This document shows positions 24,401 to 34,309 of a DNA stretch of 64,000 nt, piece after piece. This DNA is from Deroplatys truncata (taxonomy: Eukaryota; Arthropoda; Insecta; Mantodea; Mantidae), in NCBI GenBank assembly GCA_030765065.1, contig CM060980.1, positions 62,914,364 to 62,978,363 on the forward strand. Direction: 5' to 3'. The position numbers were made by a program, and so were the translations under genes. Below the pieces are notes generated by a model. It did no database searches. It was not told the DNA's origin and was given only the letters and a program-made list of their open reading frames with translations. The first letter of the stretch is position 1. Each line of letters begins with the position of its first letter.

Positions 24401-24689
24401 TTTAAGGTTTCCCGCAGACCACTCTTCGAATAACTAGTCCAAATGTCGTTAAGAATGGTAAAATATGTGTTTACGATTACAATTGTTTGTTACTTTTTTA
24501 AAAAGCGTTCTGGTATTGCTGCGGCTGTTATCGCGTACGAGGCAAACCTGTAGCTTTGATTGTTATATCGATCTAAACGACATATTGTTTGCATACTATT
24601 GTACGATTATATTTCGCACAGTATTATGTTTATAAAATGAATAGTAATGTATTACATTCCTGCTAGGTAGCTGCTTTGGCCTATATATC

Positions 24690-25262
24690 TACAGCTGCGC
24701 TTTGTCTACGAGTGGTTAGGGCGACAGATTTTGTACCGAAGAGATTCTGAATTGGAATTTCACTCCTGTCTGCGGAGTTTACATAGCATGTGTGTGAAGA
24801 GCCACAGTTGTAACTGATAACACTTTCTACCACATCTGCAACCCCTGCAACCCATATCCAACATTACCATATCGCAGTGCAAACTACGAGATATAACTTC
24901 CAAAAGTGGCTCTCGTACTGAGGGTCAGGGTTTGATTCCCGGCTCTGGGGTGGCAGTTTTAAGTTTGCCCTATCCACGCCTTCACCTCTGACTTGCTCAT
25001 ACGAAGTACCCCTAAGACCTAATGTGGTTCAGAGTCCACGGTAAAAGCTGTAGGTCCTCTCATTCCACTACCATCCTCGTCACCCTACCATCGGAGTCAA
25101 CAGATTCCGTCCGCTGGGTGCCTCCACCTCAGAAAGGGGTTGTCATCGCTTGGTGGAACGAGCTATCCCCGAAGGCCATAGGACGTAGGGAAGCTTTAGT
25201 AATGACTTCCGGAAGTGAATGGCATTGGGGAACTCGTGCACAGACATTTTTTTGTTGTAAAT
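24690..25262 (+). repeat. tRNA-derived SINE-like repeats
   Basis: Two tRNA-like heads follow one another. At 24700-24770 'ctacgagtggttagggcg' resembles an A-box region. At 24905-24955 'gggtttgattcccggctct' is a clear B-box, followed by a GC-richer body to 25250. I did not find a second copy in the window. Confidence 0.5.
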
Positions 25263-25560
25263 CCACCGATCTGATAACTAGACATTCGGATTTGTATGCA
25301 AACGCAAATTCAGTTTGCTTTTATTTTATGATATAAAATAAAGTTTTGCAATATAGGTTCATGTTCTCGCGCGCTTGTATGTAAAGTTTTATACTGTATA
25401 TAATTGCACATGTTCAATGTCATATATTTCATAGCTTTTTATATATCGATAATATAGTACCTATATTCATATTTAAACACATTAATGACAAAATAATAAA
25501 GTTCTTACTATGGAGAAACTACGCTAACTCCATTGACTTTATTGTATAATTCTGTACTCC
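25263..25560. other. Intergenic, AT-rich
   Basis: No gene or repeat recognised. Confidence 0.4.
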
Positions 25561-25564
25561 ATTG

Positions 25565-25695
25565 ATTTGTATACTAAGTTCATCTTCGTATTTTTTCGTA
25601 TTTCCATCCAGATGTAAAGTTAGTTACAATCCGACTTTTTGGGAACGTACATGATTCCCATCTTCAGGGTAGCAGAATGATGCAAGTTTTTTCGA
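25565..25695 (-). mobile_element. Penelope-like element terminal fragment with hammerhead-like motif
   Basis: The minus strand reads CTGAAGA (complement of 25661-25667), then a short stem-loop (arms TGGGAA/TTCCCA, 25640-25660), then an A-rich link and GTCGG. About 100 bp is shared with the plus-strand fragment at 28060-28212. Penelope-like elements are known to carry hammerhead ribozymes with this order (CUGANGA, stem II, GAAA). Here the G of GAAA is missing, so self-cleavage is doubtful. Confidence 0.4.
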
Positions 25696-25899
25696 GTGGA
25701 GAAGTAAACTACGTGCTACGTGTTAACCTCAGACCCGATGGGAGTCGGGCTCGCCATCGGCGGAAAACCACCCATAAACACTAAACAAGCTTCTCCACCT
25801 CAGATTGGGAAGGAGAAGGTAAGGAATCCCGCAATACGCACTCTGGTTATTGGTTTGTTTTGTCATGCAGCAACGAATCATGCTGTGTGTAAAATTTCT

Positions 25900-26110
25900 G
25901 AGGGTAAACATGACTGTCGCCCTGAGTACCAGACAGTTTTGTTTGAATAGTGCTCGGCGTGCTGTAAGTTGCTGAGTGGCAGACATGGTTGTCGCCCTGT
26001 GTACCATATGGGGCAGTGGAATGATTAATTGGATTATGCCTCGTGTTCTATTGTGTGCTTCCTGGGTGGCAGGCATGGCAGTTGCCCTGAGTGCCAGATA
26101 GGGTATTTGT
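25900..26110. repeat. Diverged tandem repeat, three units of 70-90 bp
   Basis: The block 'catg.ctgtcgccctgagtacca' recurs near 25909, 25984 and 26074 with substitutions, each time after a 'tgctgtgtgtaaaatttctg'-like stretch. Confidence 0.55.
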
Positions 26111-26239
26111 GGTGTGTGTGTATGTGTGGTTACATTGGGTGTGCGTTGGCGGTGTGGTTGAGGTGGTATTTGTTGTCATGCAGTGGTACAGTGATAATGG
26201 CTAGCATTGTACATAATCCGGCTAAAACGTTCGTCAGCA

Positions 26240-27840
26240 GATGTGCTAGATATTGCAGGACATGCATAGTGGGGACCGGTCTGAATGCCATGAGTTACGT
26301 TGGATGTTGTGTGAGGGTGAGGTTAGTAGGGTATGAGTTAAGGATGTTAGGGGAGGGTAGAATTGGAATGGCAGCATTGGAAAGGTGGGGTAGTGTAATG
26401 GTGTGCAGATTGGAGTTTGGAATGCTGGGGAGGATCGGCTGAGAGTAAATGTTTGGGGATTAGGTTGTGAAGGTAGTCTAGAACGTTTTCGGAAGTGATA
26501 TCCTCGTTTGCTTGTCTGTGGAAAAGACATGGAGGTCGCTTGTGTTTGTCTGAAGTGGATTGTAGTTTCCTAGTGCTGCAGTAAGTGGATTTGAATTTTT
26601 CCGGTGCTTTTTTATAGGTAAAAGGTTGATTTGTGGGCAAGCTTCTAGTTCCCGAAGTCACGGTTTCAAACGCAGGGAGAGCGGTGGATTTTTTTGGGCG
26701 TAAAAATCCTTAGTATGGCTTCCTTTTGAAGGGAATGAAGCCGGTGGTCCCGTGTCGTAGATTTACGGCACGCAAAAGAACCTCAAGCCTGAGAAAAATT
26801 TACTATCTTTCACGTCCAATATAGAATGGAACGCTAATGACCACAACAGTTAAAGAGCGTCCATAAATAGAACTCACTTTTCTGATTTGCGGATGAACTG
26901 GCGAATTGCGAGCATGCGTAGTTTGTTGTGTAGAGGCGCTGGAGGAATTATTCAGGGGGGCTTGCAGATATGGCGTAGTATTTTATTTTGGAAGGATTGT
27001 TGTATGTATGCATGTGTGTGTGTTTGCTGCGAATTTCCATATTGGGGCGACATAGGAATAATGAGTCAGAGGAGTGTTTTGTGGTTAATTAATGCTGTTT
27101 CTAAAGGGAGAAGGCTGGAGTAGTTTAGTAGCGTGGGCTTCTTCCAGGCATCCATATTCTTTACCTCTGATCATTCTATTGTGGCCGCGCCACGTGAGGC
27201 CACTCCATACAAAATTCTTTCCAAAAAGATAATGGGGAGGGAGGTTGTACCTTCTGTGGTTGATAGACTTGGTAAACATAATTGCTTGGCATTTGTTTGG
27301 ATTGAGTTTAATCAGTTCGTGAGCCATGTTTCGAGTTCTATGATATTGTTTTGTATGCGTTGGTGGATGGGCTGCAGTTTCCAGCATTGCGCCATGCTGG
27401 CGGTGTCGTCTGCGTATATAAAGGTTTTGACGGAGTTGGGTATGGGGATGTAATTTATGTAGATGTTGAAGAGGAGGGGTCCTAATAGGCTACCCTGAGG
27501 TACACCGGCACGTATGGGTCTGAGGCTAGACATTGCGTTATTAACTGAAGGATCTACAGAGACGTAACGATGAATTTGATGGCCGAGTCGGCGAAGTGGG
27601 AGGAAATCATTTCACGTAGTAGGCCTTCGTTCAATACTTTGTGGAGGACAAAGATCTACTTTCTAGATCCAGGAGGAGAGCTCCTGTTGATTTATTTATA
27701 TAAAAACCATTTGTGATGTATTCAGTGGTCCTAAGGAGTTGGAGTATCGAGGGATGTTGAGAGCGGAATCCAAATTGTTAGTTTTGTATTAAGCCGTTGC
27801 GCTTGATGTGTGCTAAGGCGTTTTAATACCTTCCAAGCGC
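26240..27840 (-). pseudogene. LINE reverse transcriptase pseudogene, split by a SINE
   Basis: Read on the minus strand from 27840 downwards, the translation shows 'QFGFRSQHPSILQLL' (RT motif region 1), 'GALLLDLES' with the first catalytic Asp, 'HKVLNEGLLREMI', then RAGVPQGSLLGPLLFNIYIN (near 27515-27456) and FIYADDTA (near 27422-27399), which holds the catalytic Asp pair. Further on comes 'KLNPNKCQAIMFT'. The frame shifts several times (near 27600, 27380 and 27330) and has stops. A SINE-B copy (26638-26878) interrupts the C-terminal part, which resumes at about 26637-26250. The RT pattern is that of Jockey/I-group LINEs. Endonuclease is not visible. It is inactive. Confidence 0.8.
26638..26878 (+). 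repeat. SINE-B copy inserted in the LINE
   Basis: Contains most of SINE-B from the B-box region (ggtttcaaacgcaggg) to 'ttaaagagcgtccataaata'. The very start of the tRNA-like head is missing. It lies in the middle of a minus-strand LINE remnant, so the LINE is the older of the two. Confidence 0.75.
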
Positions 27841-28059
27841 AAAAGTGCACAGTCTCAATAACTACATATTCACGAAAATAAAGATTTCTCTCGACTCCTA
27901 TCCACTACACTTAACTCCCCGTGGTGCAAGCCAGGGTCTCGGTCATGCCTGTCACCCGGTCATTTCGTTCACCCACTGCTGGCCAAAACTGTCGGCAGTT
28001 ACCCTTTCCGCAACTAACGGGGGTACTTAGCGGAACCCCACAACCTATCCTTACTTCTT

Positions 28060-28212
28060 CCATCTACTTCTCTCCTCAACTACACCTTCTCATAAAAAAG
28101 AAACTCCTAGTTTTGCATCTTTCAGCTACCCTGAGTATGGGAACGATGTACGTTCCCAAACGTCGGTTTCTAACCAACTTTATACCTGCCTGGAAGCCCG
28201 AGAAAGTCTAGG
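28060..28212 (+). mobile_element. Penelope-like element terminal fragment with hammerhead-like motif
   Basis: Carries CTGAGTA at 28131-28137, a stem-loop TGGGAAC...GTTCCCA at 28138-28158, then AACGTCGG. It is the inverted partner of the fragment at 25565-25695, sharing also the following 'taaccaactttatacctg' segment. The core differs from the hammerhead consensus (GTA for NGA; G of GAAA lost). Confidence 0.4.
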
Positions 28213-28289
28213 GGTTGTATTAGCTTTATTACTTAATTCTGTGCTTACTGCATTAACCTGACGTTTTAATTTAGATAGCCTATTTACTT

Positions 28290-28640
28290 GGGAGATTGGG
28301 TACGCTTGGCTGGTTTATCCGCCCAGGCGGGGTTGTGAGACGCTTCGAGATTCTCCGGCACCAGCCATGAGGGATAGCTGGTGGACGGTTGCTAGAAACT
28401 GTCGGTCCCACCGAGGTTGTTCGGTAGTCTCCCCCAGTAGGGTTCACCCTATTGGCCTGACGCGCGTAAGTGGCGTATCCACTTCCGACCCGGTTTGGAA
28501 GGGTGGGCAGGATGAGTCCTAGCCTAAACTCGACCAGGTAGGGGGGCGGATTTTAAAATAGGTATCGCCCCTAATGGAATGGGCCCACGAGCAATCCTGG
28601 GTCATGCGAGGGTGTGGTCTCTGCGTAGGCAGACCCGGTA
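28290..28640. other. GC-rich block, probable repeat of unknown type
   Basis: The base composition is clearly richer in GC than the surroundings. It could be the 5' untranslated part of a LINE, but no coding region follows and no second copy is in the window. Confidence 0.3.
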
Positions 28641-28659
28641 CCGTGTGTATAGCATGTTT

Positions 28660-29640
28660 ACTGTTGTTTCTTGAAATTGCTGGTTTGTATCTCTCTTTGC
28701 TTCTGCAGTTGGCGCAGCTTTCTTTTTCTCTTGTCCATTGCCCTCATCTTTTCTTTGCGTCTCCATGTTGTGACGACGTCCGTCACTGATGTCTCTTCCC
28801 GATTCGTGCAGCTTTGCATTGAAGCGCCAAGTAGAAGTAGAATTAATGGGTGAATTATATTGGGTAGATCCTGGTGGTTGCCTGGAAGGTTTTGTGGGTA
28901 TGGATGCTGTGTAAAGTACGAATTTTTCGCCCTGACAGGCTTATCTGCATGCGCAGTAGTTGGAAAAGTCCATTTATATTCTGGGAGGCATGTTGGGTCA
29001 GTAGTAACAGAGCAGCAGGCGGTACACAACATGAGATAATGTGACATCACCACGGTTCCGAGTGAGAGTTTGTTATACGCAGGGAAATACTGCCAGCCAT
29101 TTCCCCCATCCCAAACTACCTTCTCTTCCTCTGCGTTTCTGCCTTTTCAAGAGGAAAAAATTGGCCTGTTTTATTTTAAATAGGTCAAGTTCTAAGTCGT
29201 GGCAATATTGAATCTTATATCAGGTTTTCCGAGTTTGGAAGGTAAAATAGTTGTTATATAAATAACAAATACAATAAGCGAACCTTTTTTCCTGTTGTAT
29301 TCTTTTACTCAAGGTACTTTAACGACGAACAATATATATATACAATATATAATTGAATCAAAGATTTTGTTACATATTTAATTACTTGTAGACCTTCTTT
29401 ATATTATAATATCAATTCGTTATTATTTTTCGTTGAGAATATTTGATAATTCGCGTAGCGAAATCACACTTCCGCTTTCCTTATAAGCGTCTAACACAGT
29501 GAAAAGTTTCTTAACAATCACAATAGTCGAATATTTCATGTTAGCTATTGCCTGGTAGCTATCGATCGTAAAACAAATTCACACAAAGCTTGAAAATTAT
29601 TGTATCGAATAAATAACACTCACAAGGAACACTTATTTAG
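28660..29640. other. Intergenic, nothing recognised
   Basis: A 131-codon minus-strand open frame (28658-29053) ends in a lysine/arginine-rich segment but has no known motif and is overlapped by two plus-strand open frames. The rest is AT-rich. Confidence 0.4.
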
Positions 29641-29649
29641 AATCATATC

Positions 29650-29710
29650 AGACACACACGCACACGCACAAGCACACGCACACACGCACACACACATACA
29701 CATACACATA
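29650..29710 (+). repeat. CA-rich microsatellite
   Basis: A run of CA with CG and TA interruptions. A Tc1/mariner element is inserted at its right edge in a TA. Confidence 0.85.
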
Positions 29711-29768
29711 CAGGCTGTATCCTTATTGGTGTCATATATTTGGGGGACGTGTTTCTGACATCAAAACA

Positions 29769-29818
29769 GTAAAAATACTTCCCCTACTTACTATACGTAG
29801 TAGAGAAAGTAAAAATAC
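29769..29818 (+). mobile_element. Terminus-only insertion of family A inside the Tc1/mariner element
   Basis: GTAAAAATAC occurs at 29769-29778 and 29809-29818. Between them are 30 nt (29779-29808) holding only the palindromic terminus of family A (ctacttactatacgtagtag). Part of the direct repeat coincides with the family's own tail (gtaaaaat), so the true target duplication may be a few bases shorter. Confidence 0.55.
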
Positions 29819-29876
29819 ATATGTACATGGGTCTGACAATCAACCGTTTCGTTGTCATAGGTCAAAGATGTATTCC

Positions 29877-30925
29877 ATGACGGATATGCACTACACGTAT
29901 GGCCGTGCAAATACCAGTGCAGCACGAGCACGTGAACTTTATGCAGAAAGGTACCCTGGCATGCCGTTACCGTGTGCAAGAACATTCGCACGAATTCACC
30001 AACGCTTGAGAGAGAATGGCACATTTTAGTGGAGTACTATTGATGGCGAGACCAAGAGCGGTACGAGGCATTTAGCTTGAAGAACGAGTTCTTCGTGCTG
30101 TGAGTGCAAACCCATCACAAAGCACAAGGCGTATGATTGTAAGGGGAAGAGTTAGTCATATGACTATCTGGAGAATTCTGCATGAAAATCTTCTGTTCCC
30201 GTATCACCTTCAACGTGTGAAAGGATTAAATGAGGCGGACTTTGAGCCAAGAAGACGTTTCTGTCAACGCAAGTTACAGCAGTGCGCTGTGTTCATCAAT
30301 TTCCTAGCCTGTATCTTATTCACCAATGAGGCTGGTTTTACACGCGACGCATTTTTAATTTTCATAACACTCATAACTGGGCATTTGAAAATCCTAATGA
30401 AGTTACGACAGGACAACCATCAACAGAGGTTCTCTCTCAACGTTTGGGGTGGAATCATTCATGATCACCTTATTGGTCCCTACTTCTTCCCTCCGCGTCT
30501 AAATGGACAAACTTATCTCCAGTTTCTTAGAAATGAGCTGCATCACTTAACTGATAATATGCCTCTGGACATCATCCAACGAATGTGGTTTTTACACGGT
30601 GGTGCTCCAGCTCATTTCAGTATGAGAGTTTGTAAGTTTTTGAATGACCGGTTTCCGCAAAGATGGATTGGTCGAGGGGAACCCATTGCATGGCCTGCTC
30701 GATCGCCTGATTTGAATCCAATGTATTTCTTAGTCTGGGGATGTTTGAAGTCCTTGGTTTATGCGACTCCTGTACCTGATGTTGACATTTTGAGAGGACA
30801 TATCCAAACTGGATTCGACCAAATACGAAACACACCAGGAATTTTCAACAGCGTACACCAGAGCGGAACGCAGGTTTACTGCATGCATCGAAGCAAGAGG
30901 AAGCCACTTCGAGCAATTTTTGTAA
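29877..30925 (+). pseudogene. Tc1/mariner transposase pseudogene (insect DDxD type)
   Basis: The enzyme would cut and rejoin DNA at its own terminal repeats. The N-terminal helix-turn-helix region begins at 29877 (MTDMHYTYGRAN) and is interrupted near 30027 by a stop, followed by a frame change and another stop near 30076. From 30100 a 281-codon open frame covers the catalytic domain: FTNEAGFTR, then SLNVWGGIIHDHLIGPYF, then FLHGGAPAHFS, then WPARSPDLNPMYFLVWG. From memory of the family, the three acidic catalytic positions should be D in FTDEAGF, D in HDGAPAH and D after SPDLNP-x. Here they are N, G and Y. A further frame change near 30875 moves the normal C-terminus (ending near 30925) out of frame. 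Spacing between the second and third catalytic positions is about 41 residues. The copy cannot be active. Confidence 0.85.
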
Positions 30926-31084
30926 CTTTGGATTTTGTGTTGTAACTCTGAAATAAATGATTTAATGTTTTGATGTCAGAAACACGTCCCCCAAATATGA
31001 CACCAATAAAAATACATCCTGTATATAAAATGCATTTCTGCTTGAGTTCATGCTTTTCGTTAGATATTTAGTAGTATCACTATT

Positions 31085-31623
31085 TTTACTTTCTCTCCTA
31101 CGTATAGTAAGTAGGGAAAGTATTGTATTCCACCCAAAAATTCGATACCGAGATTTCACCGGAAATATGTGTTTTGAGACCCCCTGAATCCAAAAAAAGC
31201 ATTTTTGGAAACATGTCCGTGTGTCTGTGTGTCTGTCTGTGAACAGCATTACTCAGAAACGAACAGTCGGTTAAACACCAAACTTGGTATTTAGGTTCAG
31301 TATCTTCCAAGAATGCGACACGAAGGTTTTCAAGAAAATTCCCCCCACCACAGACTATTGCTTTAAATTTTCCAATACTTATACTTTTTCTCAAATTCGT
31401 TATTCATTTATTTTTGTCCTGGTAATACAAATAGAATGGAATACTCCACATAGCAACCAGCTCTTAAACGCTTAAAGCCTAGCAATTCCCCTTGCATCTA
31501 CAAGAAAATTAGCAATAAGATTAACATCTCGATATCTCGATTAACATGAAGCATATGAAGAATAAGCGTTTGTAAAAATAGGTTGTACAAGAGTAGAGAA
31601 AGTCATGTGAGTGTAACACATCA
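31085..31623 (-). repeat. Family A with internal deletion
   Basis: Starts with actttctctcctacgtatag and ends 'gtagagaaagtcatgtgag'. The middle (from 'cagactattgc' straight to 'tttaaattttccaatac' near 31354-31370) lacks about 300 bp present in the next copy. Its right part is almost identical to 32185-32450. Confidence 0.8.
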
Positions 31624-32458
31624 GATTTTTACTTTCTCTACTACGTATAGTAAGTAAGGGGAGTATTGTATTCCACCCAAAAATTCGATACCGAGATTTC
31701 ACCGGAAATACATGTTTTGAGACCCCCTGAATCCAAAAAAAGCATTTTTGGAAATATGTCCGTGTGTGTCTGTGAACAGCATAACTCAGAAACGAACACT
31801 CGGATAAACGCCAAACTTGATATTTAGGTTCAATATCTTCCAGAGATGCGACACGAAGGTTTTCAAGAAAATCCCCCCACCCCAGACTACCCTTTACATG
31901 GAACATTTTTCGAAAATTTTAATTTTCTCAAAAATGGCTCTAACGATTTTGATTAAAATATCATATGTTTAAGATAGTTTTATGACAAATGAAATGTATA
32001 TCTCGAATTTTCTGGGAATGTCTCCAAAAGTGTTCTTCATTGTGAACGACTTTTGCATAACTGGTAAACCATAAGAGATAGACAAAATTTTACTACACAA
32101 AAAATGTAGATCGCGTTAAAATACACAATTTATGTCATATACATGTTTGTTGTTGAGTGAACCATTTTCGAGATATTGCTTGTTATTGCCTTAAATTTTC
32201 CAATACTTATACTTTTTCTCAAATTCGTTATTAATTTATTTTTGTCCTGGTAATACAAATAGAATGGAATACTCCACATAGCAACCAGCTCTTAAACGCT
32301 TAAAGCCTAGTAATTCCCCTTGCATCTACAAGAAAATTAGCAATAAGGTTAACATCTCGATTAACATGAAGCATATGGAGAATAAGCGTTTGTAAAAATA
32401 GGTTGTACAAGAGTAGAGGAAGTCATGTGAGTGTAACACATCAGATTTTTTATGCGAA
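31624..32458 (-). repeat. Family A, full-length copy
   Basis: It follows the previous copy directly in the same orientation. It is full length, from tactttctctactacgtata to 'gtgtaacacatcagat', and very similar to the copy at 9084-9945. Confidence 0.85.
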
Positions 32459-32506
32459 GTCGATCTCTTTCGATCACCATATTTAACCTATTTTCAACGT
32501 TATTCA

Positions 32507-33990
32507 ATTTTTACTTCCTCTACTACGTACACAGTAGGTAGAGAAAGTTTTGCATTCCACCCAAAAATTCTATACCGAGATTTAACATGCTCTACATGTT
32601 TTGAAATCCCCTGAATAAATAAAAAAAACAGTTTTATAAAAAGGTCCATGTATGTGTGTGTCCGTGTCTATGAACAGCATAACTCAAAAAAGAAAAGTCG
32701 CATAAGCATCTAACTTGTTATTTAGTTTCAGTATCTTCCAAAGATGCGCCACGAAGATTTTTCAAGAAAATCTCCCACCCCAAACTATCATTTACAGACA
32801 ACATATTTCGAAAATTTTTATTTTCTCAAAAATGGCTCCTAACGATTTTGATTAAAATACCATATGTTTAAGATATTTTCATGGTAAATGGAATGTATGC
32901 TTTTGAATTTTCTGGGATGTCCCCAAAAGTCCTCTTCGTTTTGAATGATTTTTGCACAATGGTAAACCGTAAGAGATATACAAAATTTTACTACACAAAG
33001 AATGCACTTCTCGATAAAACACACAACTTATATCACACACGCACACATACACACTGTTTTTGATTGATCCATTTCCGAGATATTGCTTGTTATTTCTTTG
33101 AATTTTCCAATACTTATACGAGGGTAAGTCAATAACTATCCGCACATAATTTTTAAAATTTATTTTAACAGCAATATAAACTCGCAATTACCTCATTTTT
33201 TAACGGGGTCTCCTGGCTTCGCGTTGCTCATGGTCCATCGCTACACAAGATTTCTAATGTCCCCAGAAAAAGTTTTTTGGGCCAAGCAGCAAACCATGTA
33301 TGCACCGCTTCCTTCACTTCTTGGTCTGAGGTGAAGAGACGGCTCCTTAAGGAACTTTTAGGTGGACCAAAATATATATATGTTTTGCCACTTCATCGAC
33401 TGTCAATCTTCGATTATCTGAATCATGAATACGGATTTGCTCAATGGTGTCGTCACTAGTGGATACGGATAGGCGCCCTGCTCTTTCCTCGTCCTTCAGT
33501 TGTCCGACCAAATTTTAACTTTTAAGTCCATTTGTACACACTTCGCCGGGGTAAAACATTGTCTCCATATTGCGCAAAAGTCTTCGATGGATTTCGTCTC
33601 CATGTACAACGTCAGACGACAAGAAATGCATAACTGCACGCTGTTCTTCTTTGGTGCAAACGGTTGAGGAGAGCAGCCATGCTTCTTATGCAACAATGCA
33701 ACACTCATTGGAGTGATAAAGGTCAAACATTCCACAAGCGGAGACAAAGGAACAAAACGTTGACGTTTGCGCGCACAAACCGACACAGCCAAACTACAAA
33801 AAATTAAAAATAAGGTGCGTATACTTATTGACTTACTCTCGTACTTTTACTCAAATGGGAACTCGCTATTGGTTTTTTTATGTCCTGAGCATATAGAGTT
33901 GGAATGCTCCACATAGTGACCAGCTCTTAAAAGATTTCACTATCGCCTAAAGCCTAGCTATTCCCCTTGCACCTACAAGAAAATTAGCAA
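32507..33990 (-). repeat. Family A copy split by a mariner element
   Basis: The left part is 32507-33118 and the right part 33842-33990. The break falls in 'ccaatacttata|cttttactcaaatgg', which is uninterrupted in the neighbour at about 32204-32226. The right end of the copy is degraded beyond 'aagaaaattagcaataagat'. Confidence 0.8.
33119..33841 (-). mobile_element. Internally deleted mariner element
   Basis: 723 bp between TA dinucleotides (33117-33118, 33842-33843). The terminal repeats CGAGGGTAAGTCAATAACTA and, inverted, CGAGAGTAAGTCAATAAGTA match with few changes and extend for about 35 bp. The minus strand encodes mariner fragments: an N-terminal piece (HFLSSDVVHGDEIHRRLL, then GQLKDEERAGRLSVSTSD and NRRLTVDEVAKHI, about 33680-33380) and a C-terminal piece (SEEAVHTWFAAWPKK, about 33330-33285). 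The catalytic core between them is deleted. It could only move with help from another transposase. Confidence 0.85.
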
Positions 33991-34044
33991 TAAGATGATT
34001 TCTGCAAAGCTTATCTCGGTAAAGTTGATACAAAAAATTAAATT

Positions 34045-34305
34045 GAGTTTTATTTATGGATGTTCTTTAACTGTTGTGGTTCTTAGCGTCCCATTCTATA
34101 TGGGGCGTGAAAGACCGGAAATTTTTCTCAGAGACCTCTTTATCAGGCTTGAGGTACGATACGGGACCACCGGCTTTACTTCATTTCCGAAGGAAGCCAT
34201 GCTAAGTATTTTTACGTGCAAAAATACCCATCAACCTCTGCCGGGCTTGAACCTACGACTTCGGGAACTAGAGGCTAGCATGGTAACCACTACACCATGA
34301 AGGAC
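34045..34305 (-). repeat. SINE-B, complete copy
   Basis: Minus-strand copy with the whole tRNA-like head at 34305-34235 (A-box in 'tggtgtagtggttacc', B-box-like 'ggttcaagccc') and a body ending at 'ataaataaaactc'. The body lacks a short segment near 34153 relative to the 555-748 copy. Confidence 0.8.
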
Positions 34306-34309
34306 AACT

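Larger units (their letters stand above)
29711..31021 (+). mobile_element. Tc1/mariner transposon with full terminal inverted repeats
   Basis: A 1,311-bp element between TA dinucleotides (29709-29710 and 31022-31023). The left terminal repeat is 29711-29767 (begins CAGGCTGTATCC, includes TTGGGGGACGTGTTTCTGAC) and the right is 30967-31021, nearly its inverse complement and 2 bp shorter. A transposase pseudogene fills the interior. A 30-nt piece of family A flanked by 10-bp direct repeats sits just inside the left repeat (29769-29818). Confidence 0.9.

Noticed and set aside
28658..29053. 131-codon minus-strand open frame with a basic C-terminus
   Set aside because: Overlapped by plus-strand frames, with no recognised motif; kept only as a note in the intergenic entry.
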